This document shows, one piece after another, positions 25,589 to 35,366 of a stretch of 64,000 bases of DNA. The notes beneath the pieces were generated by a model. The model did no database searches. It was not told the DNA's origin and worked only from the letters and a program-made list of their open reading frames with translations. How positions within the stretch are numbered: the stretch's first letter is position 1; every line of letters starts with the position of its first letter. The stretch is from Thiomonas bhubaneswarensis (lineage in GTDB: Bacteria > Pseudomonadota > Gammaproteobacteria > Burkholderiales > Burkholderiaceae_C). Where the stretch lies: the NCBI RefSeq assembly GCF_001418255.1, contig NZ_LIPV01000005.1, positions 186,001 through 250,000 on the forward strand. The letters are read 5' to 3'. The translations under genes and the position numbers were made by a program.

Positions 25589-26455
25589 ATGCCCGCTGAA
25601 TCCACCCCGCCCCAGGCGCCCTACGGCGCCCCGCCCCGAGCCGACGCGCCGCGCAAGCCCGTCACCCTGCATCGCCTGCGCGCCATGCGCGAGGCCGGCG
25701 AGAAAGTCACCATGCTCACTGCCTATGACGCGGCCAGCGCCAGCCTGCTCGACGCCGCCGGGGTCGATTGCCTGCTGGTGGGCGACTCGCTGGGCATGGT
25801 GATGCAGGGGCACGCCTCCACCCTGCCGGTCACGCTGGAGCAGATGGTCTATCACACGCAGTGCGTGGCGCGCGGCAATCGCAGCGCCTGGCTCATCGCC
25901 GATCTGCCCTTCGGCAGCTACCAGGGCGGCGTCGAGCAGGCCGTGGCCAGCAGCGTGGCGCTGATGCAAGCCGGCGCGCAGATGATCAAGCTCGAAGGCG
26001 GCGGCTGGACCGCGCCGCTCGTCGCCGCTCTCGTGGAGCGCGGCATTCCGGTGTGCGCCCACCTCGGCCTCACCCCGCAGAGCGTGCATGCGCTGGGCGG
26101 CTACCGCATCCAGGGGCGAGACACGCAGTCGGCCGACACCTTGCGCCGCCATGCTGCCGAACTGGGCGCCGCCGGTGCGGCCATGCTGGTGCTCGAACTC
26201 GTGCCGTCCGATCTCGCCGCCGACATCAGCGCCGACTATCCGGGCATCACCATCGGCATCGGCGCGGGTGCCCGCACCCACGGCCAGGTGCTGGTGCTGC
26301 ACGACATGCTCGACATCACCCGCGGCCCCAAGCCGCGCTTCGTGCGCAACTTCATGCAAGGCGCGCCCAGCGTGCTCGACGCCGTGCGCAGCTATGTCGA
26401 GGCCGTGAAGGAAGGCAGCTTCCCCGACGAAGCCGTCCACGGCTACACCGCCTGA
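25589..26455 (+). CDS. panB: 3-methyl-2-oxobutanoate hydroxymethyltransferase
   Basis: 288 residues from ATG 25589 (an in-frame GTG lies at 25568). Family motifs are [72 protein letters not shown] and [23 protein letters not shown]. It adds a hydroxymethyl group from methylene-tetrahydrofolate to alpha-ketoisovalerate, the first step of pantothenate synthesis. It is followed after 5 bp by panC, so the two form a pathway operon. Confidence 0.96.
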   Translation: MPAESTPPQAPYGAPPRADAPRKPVTLHRLRAMREAGEKVTMLTAYDAASASLLDAAGVDCLLVGDSLGMVMQGHASTLPVTLEQMVYHTQCVARGNRSAWLIADLPFGSYQGGVEQAVASSVALMQAGAQMIKLEGGGWTAPLVAALVERGIPVCAHLGLTPQSVHALGGYRIQGRDTQSADTLRRHAAELGAAGAAMLVLELVPSDLAADISADYPGITIGIGAGARTHGQVLVLHDMLDITRGPKPRFVRNFMQGAPSVLDAVRSYVEAVKEGSFPDEAVHGYTA

Positions 26456-26460
26456 AGCGC

Positions 26461-27306
26461 ATGCAGACCGTCCATACCCTCACCGATCTCCGCGCCGCGC
26501 TGCGGCAATTTCCGAACTGGGCGCTGGTGCCCACAATGGGCAACCTTCACGCCGGGCACCTCGGGCTGATCGCCCGCGCGCAGCAAGAGAACGTGCCGGT
26601 GGTGGCGAGCATCTTCGTCAACCGCCTGCAGTTCGGCCCGAACGAAGACTTCGACCGCTATCCGCGCACCCTGCCGCGCGACGCCGAGCTTCTGGCGGGC
26701 GTCGGCTGCGACCTGCTGTTCGCCCCCTCCGAGGCCGAGATGTACCCGCAGCCGCAGACCTTCCGCGTGCTGCCCGATGCGGCCATCGCCGGCATTCTCG
26801 ACGGCGCCGCGCGTCCCGGCCACTTCGAGGGCGTGGCCACCGTGGTGATGAAACTGTTTCAGATGGTGCGGCCGCGCTATGCCGTGTTCGGCAAGAAGGA
26901 CTATCAGCAGCTGCTCATCATTCGCCGCATGGTCGAGCAGTTCGCCCTGCCGATCGACATCATCGGCCTCGACACCGTGCGTGCAGAAGACGGCCTGGCA
27001 CTGTCGTCGCGCAACGGCTACCTCACGCCCGAGGAGCGCGCGCAGGCGCCGCAGCTTCAGGCTGCGCTGCGCGCCCTGGCCGACGATGCCCGCATGGCCA
27101 CTGCGCCCGAGCAGATCCTTCTGCTCGAACAGCAGGCCATGACCCGTCTCGACCAGCTCGGCTGGACGCCCGATTACCTCACCCTGCGCCGCCGCACCGA
27201 CCTGCACACACCCACCGCCCAAGACCTGCACCAGGGCGTTCCCTGCGTGGTGCTGGGCGCCGCCCGCCTGGGCCGCACCCGGCTGATCGACAACCTGGAG
27301 TGTTGA
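26461..27306 (+). CDS. panC: Pantothenate synthetase
   Basis: 281 residues from ATG 26461. The nucleotide-binding motifs are LVPTMGNLHAGHLGLI and the KMSKS-like LSSRNGYL; SIFVNRLQFGPNEDFDRYPR and YAVFGKKDYQQLLIIRRMV are conserved substrate segments. It joins pantoate and beta-alanine with ATP to give pantothenate. A longer frame in the same phase overlaps panB but is only a shadow. The length is normal for the family. Confidence 0.96.
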   Translation: MQTVHTLTDLRAALRQFPNWALVPTMGNLHAGHLGLIARAQQENVPVVASIFVNRLQFGPNEDFDRYPRTLPRDAELLAGVGCDLLFAPSEAEMYPQPQTFRVLPDAAIAGILDGAARPGHFEGVATVVMKLFQMVRPRYAVFGKKDYQQLLIIRRMVEQFALPIDIIGLDTVRAEDGLALSSRNGYLTPEERAQAPQLQAALRALADDARMATAPEQILLLEQQAMTRLDQLGWTPDYLTLRRRTDLHTPTAQDLHQGVPCVVLGAARLGRTRLIDNLEC

Positions 27307-27346
27307 ACCCAGTGCCGCAGTCCGCGCGGTTTCGCAGGACACGCCG

Positions 27347-28126
27347 TCAGATTCTGTAGCCAGGGTCGAGACGATCGAGCTTGCGCAACAGCGCAGGCCA
27401 GACGAAGGCGCCGCCCATGCCGCCGGTCTGCACGCGCATCGCCTGCGCAACGCCGTCGAGAATGTCCGGCTGCACCTGTCGCAGCCCCGCCGCGCCTTGT
27501 TGCCCCGCCAGCGCGGCAATCTGAATCTGGCACGCGCTCTCAAGCACGTACATGCCCAGAAAGGCATCGGCGATGCTCGGCCCCACGGTCAGCAGACCGT
27601 GGTTGCGCAGAATGAGGAAATGGGCATCGCCCAGATCGCTCTGCAGACGCGGCTTCTCCTCGGGCCGGAAGGCCACGCCCTCGTAGTCGTGATACGCCAC
27701 CGAAGCCAGCGCGAAAGTGCTTTGCTGGCTGATGGGCAGCAAGCCATGCTCCTGCGCGCTCACCGCCACCCCGGCGCGGGTATGGGTGTGCAGCACGCAA
27801 GCGGCATCGGGCCGCGCCTCGTGCACCGCGCTGTGAATGACAAAGCCTGCCGGGTTGACCGGAAACGGACTGTCGCTGAGCTTGTTGCACTCCGCGTCCA
27901 CCTTCACCAGACTCGACGCGGTAATTTCGTCGAACATCAGGCCATAGGGATTGATGAGAAACTGATGCTCGCCGCCCGTCAGTGAGGACGGCAGCTTGGC
28001 GCTGATGTGGGTGAACACCAGATCGCTCCAGCCGTACAGGGCCACGAGGCGATAACAGGCCGCCAGATCACAGCGCAGCGCCCACTCCTGCGGGTCCACC
28101 GCGTCTTTCAGATTCGGAAGTTGCAT
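27347..28126 (-). CDS. Class II aldolase/adducin family protein
   Basis: 259 residues from ATG 28126 with CGGAGAC upstream. Motifs are [56 protein letters not shown] (the metal-binding His pair) and [13 protein letters not shown]. These are the standard zinc-site segments of the family, which includes fuculose-phosphate aldolase and many enzymes of unknown substrate. The gene is convergent with panC and divergent from nadB, so context gives no pathway. Confidence 0.9.
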   Translation of the reverse strand: MQLPNLKDAVDPQEWALRCDLAACYRLVALYGWSDLVFTHISAKLPSSLTGGEHQFLINPYGLMFDEITASSLVKVDAECNKLSDSPFPVNPAGFVIHSAVHEARPDAACVLHTHTRAGVAVSAQEHGLLPISQQSTFALASVAYHDYEGVAFRPEEKPRLQSDLGDAHFLILRNHGLLTVGPSIADAFLGMYVLESACQIQIAALAGQQGAAGLRQVQPDILDGVAQAMRVQTGGMGGAFVWPALLRKLDRLDPGYRI

Positions 28127-28269
28127 GCTTGTCTCCGTGTTTCAGGGATGCCCGATTCTCGACCCCATCGCGCGCCTTGTCAGCAGACAACACACCTCCC
28201 CGCGCGAAGAAGGGACAATCACGCTGTCTCCACCCTCTTCCAAGCGGCAGTCGTGACTGTCGATCCACC

Positions 28270-29838
28270 ATGCCTCAAAGTGACGTACTCATCCTCGGTG
28301 CCGGTCTGGCCGGCCTGACCACCGCGCTGCATCTGGCCGAGCATCGGCAGGTCACGGTGCTGGCCAAGCGCACGCTCGACGTCTCGTCCAGCCAGTGGGC
28401 GCAGGGCGGCATCGCCGCGGTGCTGGCCGAGTGCGACAGCTTCGACGAGCATGTGCACGACACCCTGGTCGCCGGCGCCATGCTCAACGACCTGCCGGCC
28501 ACGCGTTTCGTCATCGAGCACGGGCCCGACGCCATCGCCTGGCTGCGCGAACAGGGCGTGCCCTTCGACACCGAAGGCGCCGGGCTGCACCTCACCCGCG
28601 AAGGCGGCCACAGCCAGCGCCGCATCGCCCATGTGGTCGACGCCACCGGCGCGGCCATCCAGACCACCCTGCTCGCCCGCGCCCGCGCGCATCCCAACAT
28701 CACCCTGCTGGAAAACCACGTCGCCGTCGATCTCATCACCCAGCGCCATGTGGACGGTCGCCAAGCCGACCGCCGCTGCTGGGGCGCGTATGCGCTCGAT
28801 ACCGCCAGTGGCCGTGTCGAGACCTTCGCCGCCGCGCACACCGTGCTCGCCACCGGCGGCGCCGGCAAGGTGTACCGCTACACCACCAACCCCGACACCG
28901 CCAGCGGCGACGGCCTGGCGATGGCTTGGCGCGCGGGCTGCCGCGTGGCGAACATGGAGTTCATCCAGTTCCACCCCACCTGCCTGTATCACCCCAAGGC
29001 CAAGAGCTTTCTCATCACCGAAGCCGTGCGCGGCGAAGGCGGCAAGCTGCTGCTGCCCGACGGCACCCGCTTCATGCCGGCGCACGACCCGCGCGCCGAG
29101 CTCGCCCCGCGCGACGTGGTCGCCCGCGCCATCGATTTCGAGATGAAAAAGCGCGGCCTCGACTGCGTCCATCTCGACATCACCCACAAGGGCGAAGCCT
29201 TCATCCGCCAGCACTTCCCCACCATCCACGCCCGGCTGCTCGAACTCGGCATCGACATGGCGCGCGAGCCCATACCCGTGGTGCCCGCGGTGCACTTCAC
29301 CTGCGGCGGCGTGCTCACCGATCTGGCGGGGCGTACCGACCTGCCCGGCCTCTACGCCGCGGGCGAAGTCGCCTACACCGGCCTGCACGGCGCCAACCGG
29401 CTGGCGAGCAACTCCCTACTCGAATGCGCGGTGTTCGGCAAGGCGGCGGCGCAGTCCATCGTGCAGGCCGAGCCCACCGCCATCCCCACCCTTCGCCGCT
29501 GGGACGAAAGCCGCGTCAGCGATGCCGACGAGCTCGTCGTCATCAGCCACAACTGGGACGAACTGCGCCGCCTAATGTGGAACTACGTCGGCATCGTGCG
29601 CACCGACAAACGCCTGGAGCGCGCCGCCCACCGCATCGCCCTGCTGCAGGCCGAGGTGGACGAGTTCTACGCCAACTTCCGCGTCACCCGCGACCTGCTC
29701 GAACTGCGCAACCTGCTGCAAGTGGCCGCCCTCATCGTGCGCTCGGCGCAGTTGCGGCACGAAAGCCGCGGTCTGCACTACAGCCTCGACTGGCCGCAAA
29801 CCGCCGCTCCGGCAGCGCCCACCATCCTCGTGCCCTGA
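28270..29838 (+). CDS. nadB: L-aspartate oxidase
   Basis: 522 residues from ATG 28270. The FAD-binding start is [69 protein letters not shown] and [20 protein letters not shown] are diagnostic for NadB rather than succinate dehydrogenase. It oxidises aspartate to iminoaspartate for quinolinate and NAD synthesis. nadA and nadC are not adjacent. An inositol-monophosphatase-family gene follows 11 bp later and may be co-transcribed. Confidence 0.95.
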   Translation: MPQSDVLILGAGLAGLTTALHLAEHRQVTVLAKRTLDVSSSQWAQGGIAAVLAECDSFDEHVHDTLVAGAMLNDLPATRFVIEHGPDAIAWLREQGVPFDTEGAGLHLTREGGHSQRRIAHVVDATGAAIQTTLLARARAHPNITLLENHVAVDLITQRHVDGRQADRRCWGAYALDTASGRVETFAAAHTVLATGGAGKVYRYTTNPDTASGDGLAMAWRAGCRVANMEFIQFHPTCLYHPKAKSFLITEAVRGEGGKLLLPDGTRFMPAHDPRAELAPRDVVARAIDFEMKKRGLDCVHLDITHKGEAFIRQHFPTIHARLLELGIDMAREPIPVVPAVHFTCGGVLTDLAGRTDLPGLYAAGEVAYTGLHGANRLASNSLLECAVFGKAAAQSIVQAEPTAIPTLRRWDESRVSDADELVVISHNWDELRRLMWNYVGIVRTDKRLERAAHRIALLQAEVDEFYANFRVTRDLLELRNLLQVAALIVRSAQLRHESRGLHYSLDWPQTAAPAAPTILVP

Positions 29839-29849
29839 AAAGGACTAGC

Positions 29850-30674
29850 GTGAACACCCCAGAGCTCGCCATCGTCAGCGCCCTGCTGCGCAACGCCGCC
29901 CGCGGTGAAATCCTGCCCCGCGCGCAGTCGCCCGACCCACGGTTGAAAGCCGACGGCACCTGGATCACCGACGCCGATCTCGCCATGCAGACCCGCGTGC
30001 AACGCGAACTCGCCGCGCTGTGGCCCGACATTCCCCTGCTGGGCGAGGAAATGAGCGCCGCCGAACAACAACGCCTGATGGCCGAGCAAGCCGCCGCCCC
30101 CGACGGCCCCGGCCTGTGGGTGCTCGACCCGCTCGACGGCACCAGCAACTTCTCCGCCGGCCTGCCCGTGTTCGGCCCCTCGCTGGCCTGGATACGCGGC
30201 GGCAGGGTGCGCCTGGGCGTGGTGGTGGATGTGATGCGCGACGAAGTCTTCAGCGCCGCCCTCGGCGCAGGCGCCCAGCTCAACGGCCAGCCGCTGCGCG
30301 TGCCCCAAGGCCCCCCGCCACTGCCCAAGACCATCGCCTGCATCGACTTCAAGCGCCTTTCCGCCCCTCTGGCCACCCAGTTGGCGATGCGGCCGCCCTA
30401 CGCCTCGCAACGCTCCATCGGCTCGGTCGCCCTCGACTGGTGCTGGGTCGCCGCCGGGCGCTTCCACCTCTACCTGCACGGCAGCCAGGGCCTGTGGGAC
30501 TACGCCGCTGGCAGCCTCATCCTGCAAGAAGCCGGCGGTCATGCGCAAACCCTGGGCGGCGAAGCCGTGTTCAACAACACCCTGGAAAAACGCTCAGCCG
30601 TCTGCACGGGCGATGCGGGGTTGTTTGCGCAGTGGGTGCAGTGGCTGGATGCGAACAGTGCAACATCCGGCTGA
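29850..30674 (+). CDS. Inositol-monophosphatase-family phosphatase
   Basis: 274 residues from GTG 29850, with AAAAGGAC upstream. Metal-site motifs are LLGEEM, WVLDPLDGTSNFSAGLPVF and, near the C-terminus, LWDYAAGSLILQEAGG. These define the Mg-dependent family that includes SuhB, CysQ and HisN-type enzymes. The substrate is not clear; CysQ- or inositol-type cannot be separated by eye. It is 11 bp after nadB in the same direction. Confidence 0.9.
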   Translation: MNTPELAIVSALLRNAARGEILPRAQSPDPRLKADGTWITDADLAMQTRVQRELAALWPDIPLLGEEMSAAEQQRLMAEQAAAPDGPGLWVLDPLDGTSNFSAGLPVFGPSLAWIRGGRVRLGVVVDVMRDEVFSAALGAGAQLNGQPLRVPQGPPPLPKTIACIDFKRLSAPLATQLAMRPPYASQRSIGSVALDWCWVAAGRFHLYLHGSQGLWDYAAGSLILQEAGGHAQTLGGEAVFNNTLEKRSAVCTGDAGLFAQWVQWLDANSATSG

Positions 30675-30690
30675 AGATTAGATGCATAAA

Positions 30691-30786
30691 GGGTAGACCT
30701 GACCCCGGAATCTTGCTCACCTTTGCAGGAGGGTCTAACCCTTCACGGTACGAGCGGGCAACAAAGACAAAGGGGTCTAGCTCCTT
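30691..30786. repeat. Short REP-like palindromic remnants
   Basis: Three related short motifs lie in a 157-bp gap: GGGTAGACCTGACCCC at 30691-30706, the palindrome GGGTCTAACCC at 30731-30741, and AAGGGGTCTAGCTCCTT at 30770-30786. They resemble the GGGGTCAGACCCC-type repeats found around REP-associated transposase genes in many Proteobacteria. No transposase frame is present. The nearby sequence has lower GC than its surroundings. Confidence 0.35.
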
Positions 30787-30831
30787 AGCACCCAACCAAG
30801 AAGCTTGATCTGATCCTGAAGGCACCCGTGA

Positions 30832-31170
30832 TCAGCTCGTACCTGAGCCGCGCGCCAGCTCTTGCAGCGCGTCGCGCATCTGCAGATAGGCGATGATGAA
30901 TTCAAACATCATGCGCCACATGAGCTCCATGCACAAAAAGCACATCACGAACAGCACCATGCCCGCCAGCCGCCAGCGTCGCGGCACCACGCGAGCGGTG
31001 GTTTGCTCGGCGGCTCTGCGCATCCAGTTCCAGAGCGCGTAGCGCCTGAGCCAGAGCCAGAGAGCCCAGGCCATCAACGGCATGCCGATGGCGCCCAGCG
31101 CGTAAACCACGCGCAGCACGTCCAGGCTGATGAAGGTGCGAAACGAGAAAAAATCGGCCAGCGCCTGCAT
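30832..31170 (-). CDS. DUF4282-like small membrane protein
   Basis: 112 residues from ATG 31170, which overlaps the DUF4197 stop by ATGA. It starts MQALADFFSFRTFISLDVLR, followed by two hydrophobic segments (VVYALGAIGMPLMAWALWLW and AGMVLFVMCFLCMELMWRMM) and a short polar tail. The FFSFRTFIS start resembles DUF4282, a family of two-helix inner-membrane proteins of unknown function. It is translationally coupled to DUF4197. Confidence 0.65.
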   Translation of the reverse strand: MQALADFFSFRTFISLDVLRVVYALGAIGMPLMAWALWLWLRRYALWNWMRRAAEQTTARVVPRRWRLAGMVLFVMCFLCMELMWRMMFEFIIAYLQMRDALQELARGSGTS

Positions 31171-31991
31171 CACTGCCCCAACGCCGCCCCAAACACCTTG
31201 CTCAGCAGCTTGCTTCCGGTGCCCACGGGGTCGGCGCGGATGGCTTTTTCTTGTTCGCCGATGGCCTGGTAGAGGCGGTCGAGCGCCTGTTGGGTGACGT
31301 AGCTCTGGATGCTGGCCTGATCGACTTTGACGAGGCCGAACTGTGCGGCCTGCCCGGCGAAGCGGTTGTAGGTCTGCGCCAGGCCGACCTTGTCGGTGGC
31401 CTGGGTGACGATGGGCAGGAATTTTTGCGTCAGCGGCGCTTCGGTCTTGCGTTTGAAGTAGTCGGTCGCGGCTTCGTTGCCGCCGGTGAGGATGCCCTTG
31501 GCGTCTTGCACCGTCATGCTCTTGACCGCGCCGACGAGCAGGGTTTTGGCCTCGGGCACGGCGGCTTCGGCGGCGCGGTTGATGGCGAGGTCGAGCTGAT
31601 CGGCCTGCGCGCCCAGGCCCGCCATGCGCATCAGGCCGCTGGCTTTTTCGATGGCGGGCGGCAGGGGGATGCGCCATTTGGCGTTGCCGTAAAAGCCGTT
31701 TTCACGGCCGAGTTCTTTCACCGCGATGTCGGCCCCGCGCGAGAGCGCGGTCTTCAGCCCTTGATCGACTTCGCCGCTGCTGAGTGCGGCCACGGCGGCA
31801 TTCATCGCCCCCGAGGAAGCTCCGCCGCCCTGCCCGGTCTGGTTCGGCTGTGCGGTTTGTTGCGCAGGAGCCTGCGCAGTGCCCAGCGCGCCGCTGAGCT
31901 GATTCGTGAGACTGCCGAGGTCGAACGCCATGGCGGGAAGCGGCGCGGCAAGCGCCAGCAAGGCTGCGAACGCAAGGGGTCGGAATGTCAT
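31170..31991 (-). CDS. DUF4197 family exported protein
   Basis: 273 residues from ATG 31991; a longer frame starts at 32081 but its first 30 residues are not signal-like. A signal peptide (LAFAALLALAAPLPAMA) is followed by a Gln/Gly-rich linker and the domain: ALSRGADIAVKELGRENGFYGN, AKWRIPLPPAIEKAS, MTVQDAKGILTGGNEAATDYFKR. These are the hallmarks of DUF4197, periplasmic proteins of unknown function. It lies 16 bp after a PilB/GspE-like ATPase gene. Confidence 0.85.
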   Translation of the reverse strand: MTFRPLAFAALLALAAPLPAMAFDLGSLTNQLSGALGTAQAPAQQTAQPNQTGQGGGASSGAMNAAVAALSSGEVDQGLKTALSRGADIAVKELGRENGFYGNAKWRIPLPPAIEKASGLMRMAGLGAQADQLDLAINRAAEAAVPEAKTLLVGAVKSMTVQDAKGILTGGNEAATDYFKRKTEAPLTQKFLPIVTQATDKVGLAQTYNRFAGQAAQFGLVKVDQASIQSYVTQQALDRLYQAIGEQEKAIRADPVGTGSKLLSKVFGAALGQ

Positions 31992-32007
31992 CGGGCTCTC
32001 CAGTGGG

Positions 32008-33843
32008 TCAGCGTTGCGGATCGGGGGTGGCGCGCAGCACTTCGTCGAGGGTGGTGAGGCCTTCGGCCACCTTGATGGCACCGGCCAGGCGCAGCGGCTT
32101 CATGCCGTCCTTGATGGCCTGCGCCCGCAGTGGCGCAAGTTCGGGGCTGCGCACCAGCAGCGCACGCAAAGTCTCGCTACAGCTCAGCAACTCGTACAGC
32201 CCGATGCGGCCCAGATACCCGGTGTTGCGACATTCCACGCAGCCCACAGGCTTGTACGGGCGCACTTCGCTTTGGGTTTTCCACGGCGCCACGGCAGCGC
32301 GGAAGGCCTCTTGATCGAAGGTGTCGTCGGGCTGTTTGCAGTGCGGGCAGAGGGTGCGCACCAGGCGCTGCGCCAGCACGCCCAGCAGGGTGGCGCTGGC
32401 CAGATACGAGGGCACGCCGAGTTCGAGCAGGCGGGTGATGCTCGACGGCGCGTCGTTGGTGTGCAGGGTGGAGAGCACCAGATGGCCGGTGAGCGCGGCC
32501 TGCACGGCCATGTCGGCGGTCTCGCGGTCGCGGATTTCGCCCACCATGATGATGTCGGGATCTTGCCGCATCAGGGCACGCAGGCCTTCGGCGAAGCTGA
32601 GGTCGATGGCGGGCTGCACCTGCATCTGGTTGAACGCGGGCTCGACCATCTCGATCGGGTCTTCGATGGTGCAGACGTTCACCTCCTCTGTGGCCAGGCG
32701 CTTGAGGGTGGAGTACAGCGTGGTGGTCTTGCCGCTGCCCGTCGGGCCGGTGACGAGGATGACGCCGTTGGGCTGGCGGGTCAGACGCTGCCACTCACGC
32801 GCCTCGTGCGCCGGAAAGCCCAGCGCCGGCATGTCGCGCACCACCACGTCGGGGTCGAAGATGCGCATCACCAGCTTCTCGCCGAACGCCGTGGGCATGG
32901 TGGCCAGGCGCAGCTCCACTTCGTCGCCCGAGGGCCTGCGGGTCTTGATGCGGCCATCCTGCGGGCGGCGCTTTTCCACCACGTCCATGCGCCCGAGCAG
33001 CTTGACTCGGCTGGTCATGGCGCCCATGACCGAACCGGGCACCTGATAGACGGTATGCAGCACGCCGTCGATGCGAAACCGGATCACCCCCATGTCGCGG
33101 CGCGGCTCAAGGTGAATGTCGGAGGCACGTTGCTCGAAGGCGTACTGCCACAGCCAGTCGACCACCTGCACCACCCCGGCGTCGTTGGCATCGAGCGCGC
33201 GGCCGCTACGGCCCAGCTCCACCAATTGCTCAAACTGGTTGACGCCGCCGGTGTTGCCACTCTTCTGCGCATGCTTGACCGAACGTGCAAGGTTGAAGAA
33301 CTCCACGGTGTAGCGGGTGATGTCGGCCGGGCTGGCGACCCGCAGCTCAATAGGGCGGCGCAGCATGCGCTCCATCTCGGGCACCCAGGCGCGGTCGAAC
33401 GGCTCGCAAGTGGCGATGGTGACCGCCTCGGTCGAAGCCGCCACCGGCAGGATGCGGTGGCGCTCGGCATAGCTGGTGGACATGAGATCGCCGATCTTGC
33501 TGATCTCGACCTTCAGCGGGTCGATGCGCAAGTAGGGCATCTGCGCGCGCTGCGCCAGCCATTCGGTGAGCACGTCCAGATCAAGGCTGCGGCCATCACT
33601 CGCACGCTTGAGCCCGGCCAGCGCCACCCGCTGCAGGGCGTGCAGCTTGCCACTGGCGTGGGCGCAGCGCTCCCAGCCGTACTTGGCCGATGCTTCGTCG
33701 ATCAGGCCGTCGGCCTCAAGCCATTGCAGCAGCTCTCGCCAGTCCAGACGACCCTGTGCGGCGGGCGGCGAAGTGGGCGCGGATCGCGCCTTCGGGAGCT
33801 GAGACGGGTCGGCGGTGCGGTTGGGAGTGCGTGGTGCGTCCAT
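32008..33843 (-). CDS. PilB/GspE-family type II secretion/type IV pilus ATPase
   Basis: 611 residues. An N-terminal MshEN-like part (to about 190) precedes the motor: QRASDIHLEPRRDMGVIRFRIDG, Walker A GPTGSGKTTT near residue 366, the Asp box, Walker B LMRQDPDIIMVGEIRD, and the His box TGHLVLSTLHTND. The zinc site is CPHCKQP and later CVECRNTG. Such hexameric ATPases drive pilus or pseudopilus assembly. No other pilus or secretion genes are adjacent, so its partner system must be elsewhere; it may be an orphan paralogue. Confidence 0.92.
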   Translation of the reverse strand: MDAPRTPNRTADPSQLPKARSAPTSPPAAQGRLDWRELLQWLEADGLIDEASAKYGWERCAHASGKLHALQRVALAGLKRASDGRSLDLDVLTEWLAQRAQMPYLRIDPLKVEISKIGDLMSTSYAERHRILPVAASTEAVTIATCEPFDRAWVPEMERMLRRPIELRVASPADITRYTVEFFNLARSVKHAQKSGNTGGVNQFEQLVELGRSGRALDANDAGVVQVVDWLWQYAFEQRASDIHLEPRRDMGVIRFRIDGVLHTVYQVPGSVMGAMTSRVKLLGRMDVVEKRRPQDGRIKTRRPSGDEVELRLATMPTAFGEKLVMRIFDPDVVVRDMPALGFPAHEAREWQRLTRQPNGVILVTGPTGSGKTTTLYSTLKRLATEEVNVCTIEDPIEMVEPAFNQMQVQPAIDLSFAEGLRALMRQDPDIIMVGEIRDRETADMAVQAALTGHLVLSTLHTNDAPSSITRLLELGVPSYLASATLLGVLAQRLVRTLCPHCKQPDDTFDQEAFRAAVAPWKTQSEVRPYKPVGCVECRNTGYLGRIGLYELLSCSETLRALLVRSPELAPLRAQAIKDGMKPLRLAGAIKVAEGLTTLDEVLRATPDPQR

Positions 33844-33879
33844 GGCGGCGAGTGTAGGACAGCCCCATGTGAAGACGTG

Positions 33880-34662
33880 TTAACGCACCGGCTGCAAGCG
33901 CTTGAGCAGCCGCGCCCATCGCCGCGCGGGCAGACCGCCGGTGAGCGCAGTCACCGCTTCGGCGCGTTCGAGCAGCTGCGCCCGCGTGGGCAGCGGTGAC
34001 TGCGCGGCGTCGCGCAGCGCGATGGCGATGAGGTTGCCGTCGCGGTTGGGCGGCAGCTGCCAGACGCTGTCGCCGGGCTGATCGAACGCGGCGCAAATGC
34101 GTTGCAGATTGCGCTCGAGCACGCGCACATGGCCCGGCCCGCTGAACAGATTGACCACCATGACGCCCTGCTCGCTCAGCAACGCGCGGCAGTCGGCGTA
34201 AAACTCGGCGGACTCCAAAGCGGGCGCTGCGGCCTCCTCGTCGTACATGTCCACATGCAGCACAGCGGCGCGGCCGGCGTTGGCCGGGTCGGCGGCGAAG
34301 GCACCCGCGTCGGCGCACAGCACCTGCAGCTTGGGGCCGGGCTCGGGCAGCGCAAACCAGCGATGGGCCGCCAGAATCACGCCCGGGTTCAGCTCCACGG
34401 CCACACAAGACAAGCGCAGGCGCTTGAGCATGAACTTGGTGATCGCCGCAGCCCCCAGGCCCAGTTGCACCGCCGTGCCGCCGCGCCAAGCCTTTTCGGG
34501 CAGCAGCAGCATCCACGCCATCATGCGCTGCACATACTCCAGCTCGATGTCGTTGGGGCGGGCGATGCGCATGCTGCCCTGAATCCATGGCGTGCCCAGA
34601 TGCAGGTGGCGCACGCCATCCTCTTCCGACAAAGTGGGCGCGGGGAAGACCGGTTTGGGCAT
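33880..34662 (-). CDS. Spermidine-synthase-like methyltransferase-fold protein
   Basis: 260 residues from ATG 34662. The Rossmann core has TAVQLGLGAAAITKFMLKRL, VAVELNPGVI, LCADAGAF and VLHVDMYDEEAA, the layout of spermidine synthases and related proteins. The N-terminal beta-hairpin domain is short, and substrate residues of true SpeE are not clear, so the activity is uncertain. It starts 5 bp after the stop of the DNA-glycosylase gene and leads into the PilB-like gene 36 bp later. Confidence 0.8.
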   Translation of the reverse strand: MPKPVFPAPTLSEEDGVRHLHLGTPWIQGSMRIARPNDIELEYVQRMMAWMLLLPEKAWRGGTAVQLGLGAAAITKFMLKRLRLSCVAVELNPGVILAAHRWFALPEPGPKLQVLCADAGAFAADPANAGRAAVLHVDMYDEEAAAPALESAEFYADCRALLSEQGVMVVNLFSGPGHVRVLERNLQRICAAFDQPGDSVWQLPPNRDGNLIAIALRDAAQSPLPTRAQLLERAEAVTALTGGLPARRWARLLKRLQPVR

Positions 34663-34667
34663 CTTGT

Positions 34668-35201
34668 TTATCCGTTGATGAGTTGAGCGGCGACGAAGGC
34701 CTCGCGCCAGGCTGCGCGCTTGCGCTCCAGACTCCAGCTCGCATTCGCCGGGCTGGTGGAAGGCAGTCGACACACCTGCGGCCCCAGACTGCGCGTAAGC
34801 CGCATGGCGCGGGCGGATTCTCCACCGTTGTGAGCAATGAGCCGCAGCATCGCCAGACCCGCCACCAGTCCGGCCAGGTCGTTGGGTAGCTCGTCGGTGA
34901 TGGCGCTGTCCAGGCTTCCCTCGCGGCGGCAATGGGCATAAACGTCCCAGATGCCCAGCCCGCGTTGCAGCACTGCCTCGACGCGCTCGGCGTACGGGAG
35001 ACTGGGCAAATCCAGCCCGAGCAGATCGCCGACGATGGGCCAGAACTGGTTGCGCGGATGGGCGTAATACTGCTGCGCCCGCAGCGAGGCCACGCTGGGA
35101 AAACTGCCGAGCACCAGCAGCCGACAGTCTGCCCGGATCACCGGCGCCAGCCCGCGCAGCAGCGTTGCATCGACAGATTCGTTGCGAAGAGAGCGGACCA
35201 T
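34668..35201 (-). CDS. DNA-deoxyinosine glycosylase (uracil-DNA-glycosylase fold)
   Basis: 177 residues. It has RLLVLGSFPSVASLRAQQYYAHPRNQFWPIVGDLLG near residue 28, matching the GSFPS/HPRNxFW motif of the hypoxanthine-DNA glycosylase branch, and LPSTSPANA near residue 147. Enzymes of this type remove deaminated adenine from DNA. The start at 35201 is the longest; the fold begins near residue 15. It heads a minus-strand run of five genes. Confidence 0.85.
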   Translation of the reverse strand: MVRSLRNESVDATLLRGLAPVIRADCRLLVLGSFPSVASLRAQQYYAHPRNQFWPIVGDLLGLDLPSLPYAERVEAVLQRGLGIWDVYAHCRREGSLDSAITDELPNDLAGLVAGLAMLRLIAHNGGESARAMRLTRSLGPQVCRLPSTSPANASWSLERKRAAWREAFVAAQLING

Positions 35202-35244
35202 TCGCGCATTGTCGCCGCAGCGGCTCCGCCCTCCCCTGCCTGCC

Positions 35245-35250
35245 TATAAT
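35245..35250 (+). promoter_or_regulatory. -10 element of the tRNA-Gly promoter
   Basis: A perfect TATAAT lies 18 bp before the tRNA, followed by a GC-rich stretch (GCACGG), which is normal for stringently controlled stable RNA. No clear -35 is visible at 16-18 bp. Confidence 0.6.
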
Positions 35251-35268
35251 GCACGGCTTCGTCGCACG

Positions 35269-35342
35269 GCGGGTGTAGTTCAATGGTAGAACGGCAGCTT
35301 CCCAAGCTGCATACGAGGGTTCGATTCCCTTCACCCGCTCCA
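35269..35342 (+). tRNA. tRNA-Gly (anticodon CCC)
   Basis: 74 bases fold as a complete tRNA. The acceptor stem pairs GCGGGTG with CACCCGC; the anticodon arm is GCAGC, loop TTCCCAA, GCTGC, giving anticodon CCC; the T arm has GGTTCGATTCC; the discriminator T and the encoded CCA (35340-35342) follow. It reads GGG codons. A terminator lies 25 bp downstream. Confidence 0.97.
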
Positions 35343-35366
35343 ATGCAACAGCCTCTTTCATCCTCT

